Shown: piece by piece, positions 56,746 to 64,000 of the stretch
Position numbering within the stretch: position 1 is the first letter of the stretch
Layout: each line of letters opens with the position of its first letter
NCBI GenBank assembly: GCA_009823395.1
Contig: CM020510.1
Location: 15,933,773 to 15,997,772 of the forward strand
Direction: 5' to 3'
DNA length: 64,000 nt
From: Thamnaconus septentrionalis
Taxonomy: Eukaryota; Chordata; Actinopteri; Tetraodontiformes; Monacanthidae
Position numbers and translations under genes: made by a program
The notes under the pieces: generated by a model
Told to the model about the DNA's origin: nothing
Seen by the model: the letters and a program-made list of their open reading frames with translations, nothing else
Database searches by the model: none

Positions 56746-56753
56746 TATTTATA
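56746..56753 (-). promoter_or_regulatory. TATA box of gene 13
   Basis: TATAAATA about 65 bases before the ATG, in sequence nearly identical to the gene 12 promoter. Confidence 0.55.
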
Positions 56754-57244
56754 CACTTTGCAGCACTGCATAAAAAAAAAAAACCTTTATGTTTAATCTC
56801 TGTAGACCGTTGAAGGTGTGAAAGAATGTTTAAAGCCAAAAAAAGATTTAAAATTTTTTCCAGCTCAATATTATGTATTATTTTTTTATAAATGGATTAA
56901 TATTTTTAGCGGTTTTGTTTAATAGTTCAGGGATTTGAAAGACAGCAAGTAGAGGTGCAGCCACAACAATTTTATTTTTCATCGCAAATTGTAAATTCTA
57001 CATATAAGCAGAGTTTAGGACAATGTGTTTAAGGAAAATACAATAAACATATCTGTCAATGACATTCTTGTATGTCATAACGAATAATGACACAAAAGGA
57101 AAACAAAAACATGTGACATATTTGCATACAGCCGGGAAGATTATAAGAAGCAGCTTTTTCTTTTTCATTAAAGCAAAACATTTTATTCTTATCTTTTGTG
57201 AAACAGTAGGGTGTGGTAAGGGGCTTAACAATCTAACCATCCAT
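56754..57244. other. Intergenic region, genes 13-14
   Basis: About 490 bases without exons. The part next to gene 13 repeats the upstream flank of gene 12 and then diverges near 56845. A minus-strand AATAAA at 57182-57187 lies about 58 bases after the gene 14 stop. Confidence 0.55.
57182..57187 (-). other. Candidate polyadenylation signal of gene 14
   Basis: AATAAA on the minus strand shortly 3' of the stop codon. Confidence 0.45.
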
Positions 57245-60200
57245 TCAAAGGGCTCGTGTGGTCACTTTACCCATCAGATGTTTCTTTGTATTGTGCTCAG
57301 GCTTCAAGAGGATTATGTAGCACTTGGGTAAAAAAATGCAAAACAGCATCCCATAACTCGAGGCTAAAATAGCAAATATCTCCACAGCCACTGTGAACTT
57401 CCCAGGGGAGCTGGCATAAGCTGGGATGAATGTAATCCACACAGCGCAAAATATCAACATGCTGAAGGTGATGAATTTTGCTTCGTTGAAATTATCAGGC
57501 AGCTTCCGGGCCAGAAAAGCAAGGATAAAACACAAAAAGGCCAGCAGTCCTATGTATCCTAACACAGCCCAGAACCACACAGGAGACCCCAGAGCGCACT
57601 CCAGTATAATCCTCCCTTTATAGTGTTCCATATTTTTTAAAGGAAAAGGAGGGTTGATTGTCAGCCAGAGGATGCAAATCAAAACCTGTATGAGAGTGAA
57701 AATAAGAACACTGAGCCTCTGCTGCGCGGGACCGAACCACTTTATCACCCCACTGCCTGGGAGTGTGGCTTTGAAGGCCATCAACACCACTATGGTTTTC
57801 CCAAGAATGCACGAGATGCAGAGGACAAAGGTGATGCCGAAGGCCGTGTGACGCAGCATGCAGGACCACTCGGAGGGCCGGCCAATGAAGGTCAGAGAAC
57901 ACAGGAAGCACAGAGTGAGGGAGAAGAGCAGCAGGAAGCTCAGCTCAGAGTTGTTGGCTCGCACAATGGGAGTTTGTCTGTAGTGGAAAAATACCAAGGC
58001 GATAGTCATGGACAGACAGGCACCGGTCACAGAGAAGGTGACCAGCAGTATGCCCATCAGTTCCCTGAAGGTGAGGAACTCGATAGCTTTTAAGTCACAA
58101 TTGTTCCTCTTGTCATTGGACTTGTACTCTGGAGGGCATTTGTCACATTTCACCGCATCTGAAAGCATAAACACTTTTAAGCTGCACAGCGCGCACATCT
58201 TCAGGTAGACCAGTAAAGTGCTGAGGGAGATTTTGCCCAACAGAAACACAGTGAGCGCCAGAGCAAGGTCGAGCAATCCCGTTGCCTCACTTGTGCTGTT
58301 GCTAAACTCCCCGTCGGGACAGGTGATGCAGTCAAAGCAGCAAATGGGTTTGCCCTTGACAAAAGCCCGGCGTGTCCCCGGCAGACAGCTCTCACTGCAG
58401 ACAGACCGTGGAACCTGCAAAGTGGTCCCATAAAAATATTTGAAGTGACTTTTGAGGACAGAGCTGAGTGGCATCAGGATTTCAAAACAGTAAGAAAACC
58501 CTCACTGACAAGATTTTCTCACCTCAAGATTCTCGCCAGCCCAGACGGCCCTTACACCCTCCTTCATCTCGAACTGCTCCCCCTCTGCGCGGGAGGCATC
58601 ATAGTTACCGATCGTCTCAAAGAGAATGTAACCCGTCTCATCCATCTGCCAGTTCACCAGCGCATAACGGGCCACGGGGTCGCCCAGCTCGTCAAAAAAC
58701 ACCTCTCGCCGATCTTTGTCGTGAAATTAACCTGCGTCAAGTAATGCAGCACCTAGAGACACACGGTGACATTGTAAGTCAAATGTGAAGCTGCTTGGCT
58801 ACCTCAGTCCACACAGCATTTTTGCATGTTTACCTGCCACGGTTGGACATTGTGCCTCTCGGCACAAGAGCTGTTGTTAAAAGGCCCCTGGCCATCTTTG
58901 CAGCGGAACAGCAAATGAAGCGCGTGTGCCAGGGCGTACGTGGCCTTGTAAATATTATTCAGTAGACTCGCGTCGGACACGTCTGTGAAGCGCGTGTCTG
59001 TATCCCGCAGCGATTCCTTCCCCGTGCAGGCAGCGGCCGAGCCCTGAGCTCGGGGATTGAGGCTGCAGCCGAACACAGACTCCCACAGCTCCACCAGCCC
59101 ATGGTCTCCTGGCACGGTGGAGGGCCGGCTGTCGGCCAGGAACTCCTGCAGACCCGGGATGTGAGCGTTGAGCGCCGCAAAGCCCACTGCCCCCTGGACC
59201 ACGGCGTAGTTCTCCAGGGAGGCGATGTAGCGGTACGTGATCCAGCCCTCACTGCCCACCCACTGCAGCCCTGTCACGTTCTGTGCGTGGAGCTCCTTGA
59301 TCAGTATGTCGAGGTCCGTGCCGTCCGCAAATGCCACTATTACCCTCGAGGTGGATTTCTTGATGATGTCCACCACCTCCAGGAACCACTTCCTGGGGTC
59401 GGTTCTGTAAATGGCCACAGAGTACTCCACGCACACGCCTTCCCTCTCCGCAGCCTCCAGGAAGGTCGCCATACCTCCGTTGCCGTAGTCACTGTTGGTC
59501 CTAATAGCTCCCACCCACGTCCAGCCAAAGTGTTTGACCAGCTTGGCCAGGGCCTGGCTTTGATAAATGTCACTGGGTATGGTTCGAAAGAAAGACGGGT
59601 AGTCTCTCCTGTTGCTGAGGCATGCACACGTGGCTGAGTGGCTGATCTGAAACGCAAGCAAGCAGGCACAAGCGGTGCACACTGAAGTCACACAAAATAC
59701 ACTGCTGCCAATGAAGTTGGAGGAGTTTTGTTTTCAGGCACAACTCTCAGTTTATTCCATTGGAAATGGAATCGGTCGTCACTTTTGACCAGGTGCCAAG
59801 ATTACTCATTCTGAAATTAATTCATGCATGCAAATTGTTTGCCATGGTAAAAGATGAGTAAAAAAATATATTTTATTCCAACTTCATAGGCAACAACATA
59901 GTTTTTTTTTTTTTTTTTTTTTTGGCAAATCCACCCTAACTAAACTTACCACGGGTATATGAAAGGGTCCCATTGTACGTGCAATACCTATTGTGGAGGT
60001 AGACGTGGTTTCCCCTATGACAGCGTGTACGCTGGACAGTTTGCTGCAGCTCTCTTGCCGCTCTCATATCTATTCATCAGGTTTAGCGAGGCCCTGATGG
60101 ACAGAGGGATACTGGGGCAGGAGTCAAAGATCCTATAGCCCAGCGTCACTCCTGACAGCAGGTCTGAGCTGTTGTTGATCTCGCTGATGGCAAACATCAT

Positions 60201-60576
60201 TGTGTATGCATACTGCAGCTCTCCCGGGTCCAGCCTGGGAGAAAGAAAAAGATGAGATTGCACGTTTAGATCAGAAAGCATGGTAACAAGTATAAGAAAC
60301 GACTATGATAAATTCACTCAGTATTTCCACAAACACAAACAGTCGTAATTATGAGTGTCACTCTTCCCCTTCTTACCCTTCGCACTGGAACGTTCCCGGG
60401 TTGACCTTGTGAGATGGATCTACAGTAATAGGATTCTGATGGAAGGAAAATATGCCTCCAATGTTGATGTCTCCTTCCTTTGAAAACTGAGACTGTTCTT
60501 TTGTCCCATACGTTTGACACACAGGGTTCTGTCCTCTGGCAGCCAGAAGGAAAATAAGTAACAGAAGTGCTATCAT
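57245..60576 (-). CDS. V2R/OlfC family C GPCR, gene 14 (two one-base frameshifts)
   Basis: Exons 60377-60576, 59950-60234, 58834-59646, 58523-58752, 58291-58414 and 57245-58158. The ATG at 60576 ([15 protein letters not shown]) is preferred over an upstream in-frame ATG because it directly heads the signal peptide. Exon 2 (285 nt) and exon 4 (230 nt) are each one base short of family phase. The first break is near 60050-60056, between NRYESG and SSVHAVIGE. The second is at about 58702, where AGGTG stands for the expected AGGGTG before FFDELGD. Exons 3, 5 and 6 are intact, with SEGWIT, NSDYG, LGKT and [13 protein letters not shown]. The 132-nt intron 5 is in frame without stops, so reading through it would add 44 mostly hydrophobic residues. 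Either a recent pseudogene or two read errors. Confidence 0.88.
59901..59924. repeat. Poly-T tract in intron 2 of gene 14
   Basis: About 23 T; on the minus strand this is poly-A within the intron. Confidence 0.8.
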
Positions 60577-60636
60577 GCTTTCACAGCTCAACACACCCCA
60601 CCCAAAGGCCCAGGTGTGAAACCCTGACGCTGAGCA

Positions 60637-60643
60637 TTTTATA
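60637..60643 (-). promoter_or_regulatory. TATA-like box of gene 14
   Basis: TATAAAA on the minus strand about 61 bases before the ATG. Confidence 0.5.
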
Positions 60644-61072
60644 GAGGTTTTCTCCACATCACTGCAAAGCCAACAGGACACGTTTGCATCATCAGTGTTC
60701 CTTTCAACCTATGGCAGCACGTCTGGTGCAAATGAGTGACATATAATTGGGCCAATCAGGGGACCAGCTGCATGACCTTCAATCTTAAACTTTTTAGTTG
60801 CATCTTTGGTAGAAGCTGTGTATGTTTTGTTTTGATTTATTATGGTAAGGATATGCATTTCAAGCTGCAAAAGAATAAAATATATTAATAGGGATTCAAC
60901 AAAATACTACTAATACTAATACTATACTAATACTAATACTAAGAAAATATTTGAAAATCCTAAGACCTTGAAAAGATACATTAAAAAGGATGCATTTCTT
61001 TACATGTTGTTTTTGCTTCGAATAAAGAAACACATTTTATTGCGCTTTTATTAACAACATCTTTGTATTTTG
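60644..61072. other. Intergenic region, genes 14-15
   Basis: About 430 bases with a short (ACTAAT)n-type repeat at 60905-60942 and two minus-strand AATAAA signals for gene 15 (61047-61052 and 61036-61041). No exon seen. Confidence 0.55.
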
Positions 61073-64000
61073 TTAATTTTTTCCTATCATGTGTTTTTTG
61101 GTGTTTTTCTCTGGCTTAAACAGTAAAATATAACATTTTGGAGCAAATATACAGAAGAGTAAGCCAAAGCTGGAAGCAAGGATGGCAAATATCTCCACCG
61201 CCACTGTGTACTTCCCTGGAGAGCTCACATAACTTGGGATGAATGTTCCCCAGACTGCACAGAAGATCAGCATGCTGAAAGTGATGAATCTGGCTTCATT
61301 GAAATTATTAGGCAGCTTCCGGGCCAGGAATGCAAGGATAAGGCAGAGCAGTGCTAGAAGCCCTATATAACCCAAAACGACCCAGAACCAAATGCTGGAA
61401 CCCAACTTGCACTCTAAAATGATCTTTTCAAAGGCATAGGCGGTATTTTTGTAGGGGACTGGCGGAGCCAGAGTCAGCCAGAGCACGCAGACTACAACCT
61501 GCAGTGAGGTACAGACGACAACACTTGTTCTCTGGAGCGGGACAGAGCAGTGAAGAACTGCGATCGTTGGCCTTTTGGTCTTAAAAGCAGTCACCACTGC
61601 GATGGTCTTCGCCAAGATACAGGACATACACAGGGCAAAGGTGACACCGAACGCCGTGTGTCGCAGCATGCAGGAGCCCTCGGAGGGCCGGCCGATGAAG
61701 GTGAGAGAACACAGGAAGCACAGAGTGAGGGAGAAGAGCAGCAGGAAGCTCAGCTCGGAGTTACTGGCTTTGACGAGAGGGGTGCGGCGGTATTGAATGA
61801 AGATGAACAGCACCGCCAGCGTTAAACTGGCTCCCAGTAATGAGAACACAGTGAGAAGGCCGCCCATGGTCTCTGCGTTTGATAGGAACTCCATCACCTT
61901 CGGGACACAGCGGCTGTGATCTTCAGAGGACCAGTACTCCAGTGGACAGCGGAGGCACTCTGCTGAATCTGAACGGAAACAAAAGGATTTTACTTGAAAA
62001 GCAACAAAACGATTAACCAAGTTTTGGCTGCGTAAATTATCAAACTTTTTTTTTTAATGTATTTTTTTTTTTCATTACGCTTCAATCAACAGTGCTCACT
62101 GCTGGAGTTGCTGATTTCTCCAGCAGCACAGGCAATGCAGGAGAAACAGCAGATGGGTTTGCCTTTAATAAAAGCCTGACGGAAACCTGGCGGACAGCTC
62201 TCACTGCAGACCGACTGTGGTCTCTGCGAGTGAGGGCAAAAAACAAAGACAAATACATTATCTTCTAAGCCTTTTATACAATTTATACTACTATACACAA
62301 ATCAATACTCTCTAGGTATAGAGTATGTCAGTCTCTGACAGTCTGGGACACAAAAACACAAGTAAAAATTCAATTCAATTCAATCCTTTAGTTACCTCCA
62401 GGGACTCAGCAGCCCATGTAATGTTATTTCTGTTCATAATGAACTGCCTCCCATTTGGTTGTGATGCATCATAGCTTCCGACTGCCACAAATATTATCTC
62501 CCCTGCTCGGTTTCTCTGCCAGTTCACCAGATCATAAGTGGCTGCCGGGTCTCCGTTTTCATCGAAATACACTCTTTCCCCAGACGGGAGGGTGAAATTC
62601 ACAACCCGGAGATGTTTCGCAACCTGCACAGAGTTTATTGGAAAAATCCCACTATGAATTCACATTATGTATTTGATTCTCTGTTGCATCCTCCCTTTAC
62701 CTGTTCTGGCTTGAAATCATCGTCCAAAGTACATGACTCATTCGCCGCTCCATTGTTTGTTCCACATTTCAACATGCTCTGCATGGCCTGAGCCACAGCG
62801 TATGCAGCCTTGTACACGTTATTGGAAATCCTCAGCTCCGACACGTCTGTGAAAGAATTGTCGACATCCTGCAGCCTCTCCGAGCCAGAGCACCGGGTCT
62901 CACTGCGAAGGTCGCTTTGGAAGCTGCAACCAAATGCCTCTTCCCAGAATTCCCTGACCACATTGTTCTGAGGGTCCGGACCGGGGTGCACCCGCAGGAG
63001 AAAGTCTCGTAGGCCTCTGACCCGTGCCTTCCTGATTGTGAACCCAAGAGAACCAGTGAGGATTTCTGAATACTCTCTCGTGGCGAGGTGACCCGCCGTG
63101 ATCCAGGATTCGCTGCCCACCCACTGCAGCCCGGTCAGGTTCTGTTTCAAAGCCTCCTCGAGCAGAATGTGCATCTCGCTCTGCGCGAGGAAAGCCACTA
63201 AGACCTTTGCACTGCCGCGTTTTATCACTCCGACCACCCTGGCGATGTGCTCGCCGGGGTCCGTCCTGGAGATGGCCTCCGAGTACTCCACACACACCCC
63301 CTCATGATGTGCAGCTCTGATGAATGCTGCCAGGCCGCTGTTGCCGTAGTCGTTGTCACTCCTGACTGCCCCGACCCACATCCAGCCAAAGTGTTTTACC
63401 AGTTTCGCCAGGGCTCTGCTCTGATAGAAATCACTGGGGATCGTTCTGAAAAAGAACGGGTACTCTTTCCTGTTGCTCAGACAAGCACAAGTTGCAAAGT
63501 GGCTGATCTGGTTTATTATAAAACAAATAACAACAAAAAAACAGGATGATTAAAGAAAAAAAAACATTTTGGGAACAAAGACTCATGATGCAGTCAGTCA
63601 CTAAACAAAGAAACAGGTTAACAGCCAACTCAGAACTCTGTCTGCATCGTCACTGTAAATGTGTTCTCCTGTCCTTACATCAATGCAGAATTTAGACATA
63701 AATTAATAAGTTATGGCACTGTATTACCACTGGTATTTGGAAGATTCCTGAAATTTGGAGGATCCCGATGGTTGAGGACGACTCTGAAGCTCCAATGATA
63801 GCATGGACGGATGACTGTGTGGAGCAGGTCTTTCTCCTCTTGTCACCGTTCATCAAAGCCATCACTGCATGCGCCGAAGGCAGCGGCAAGCCGCATGTGT
63901 CAAATATTTTATAACCAAGCGAGATATTTGGCAGCAGCAAGCTGCTGTTATTGATCTCCTCGATGGCAAAGATCATTGTTTGAGCAAAGCGAAATTCTCT
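61073..64000 (-). CDS. V2R/OlfC family C GPCR, gene 15 (5' end beyond the window)
   Basis: Exons seen: exon 2 63728 to past 64000, exon 3 62701-63507, exon 4 62396-62623, exon 5 62100-62223, exon 6 61073-61968, all GT-AG and in phase; exon 1 lies outside. Ectodomain motifs: [36 protein letters not shown] and GSESWIT. The seven-helix exon is shorter than usual (896 nt) and unusual at positions otherwise nearly fixed in this cluster: LAKT for LGKT, SEGSC for SEWSC before TM3, and VPLQRTS where others have FGP.QQR. The tail [13 protein letters not shown] is normal. No frameshift is visible. Confidence 0.92.

Noticed and set aside
59101..59637. 178-codon plus-strand frame opposite gene 14 exon 3
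   Set aside because: GC-rich antisense shadow of a real exon.

Overview
This window is vertebrate genomic DNA, most likely from a teleost fish. It holds a tandem cluster of family C G-protein-coupled receptor genes of the V2R/OlfC type (vomeronasal type-2 receptors, often annotated as extracellular calcium-sensing receptor-like). The call rests on repeated six-exon genes with a fixed intron phase pattern (2,0,0,0,1), a Venus-flytrap ectodomain, a cysteine-rich exon of exactly 124 nt and one large seven-transmembrane exon. Compact introns, many CA/CT/AT microsatellites, a tRNA-headed SINE and TTAA-type DNA elements also fit a ray-finned fish. No bacterial-type feature is present.

All fifteen receptor loci are on the minus strand and are numbered 1 to 15 by rising coordinate. 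Gene 1 (cut by the left edge) and gene 3 are a pair whose ligand-binding exon 3 is split by two extra introns. Gene 2 (3436-6540) lies between them. Genes 4 to 9 (12800-39696) are six close paralogues in units of about 4-5 kb; in four units a fossil of exon 3 lies just 3' of the gene. Gene 10 (40857-42898) is a strongly divergent five-exon gene with every splice site and frame intact. It encodes a predicted 393-aa protein that stops after transmembrane helix 4. Gene 11 (44812-48155) is followed by the near-identical pair 12 and 13 (48397-51950, 52980-56681), with a leftover exon 2 of a gene-11-like copy at their junction. Gene 14 (57245-60576) and gene 15 (61073 to beyond the right edge) complete the window.

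Intact as read: genes 2, 4, 5, 7, 8, 10, 13, and the visible part of 15. Gene 6 is in frame only because three one-base losses within about 20 bp sum to one codon. Genes 1, 3, 11 and 14 carry one-base indels, mostly in short homopolymers; 9 and 12 carry other small indels. Homopolymers in the 20.0-21.5 kb copy are repeatedly one base shorter than in the adjacent copy, so some lesions may be sequencing errors rather than real pseudogenisation.

By family knowledge these receptors are expressed one or few per chemosensory neuron, bind amino acids or peptides in the Venus-flytrap domain and signal through G proteins. The cluster is a repertoire grown by tandem duplication, gene conversion and decay. 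Mobile DNA includes a TA-flanked TIR element with a strong CTCF-like motif inside an intron of gene 3, nested TTAA-flanked TIR elements between genes 6 and 7, and a SINE with an 11-bp target duplication between genes 7 and 8.
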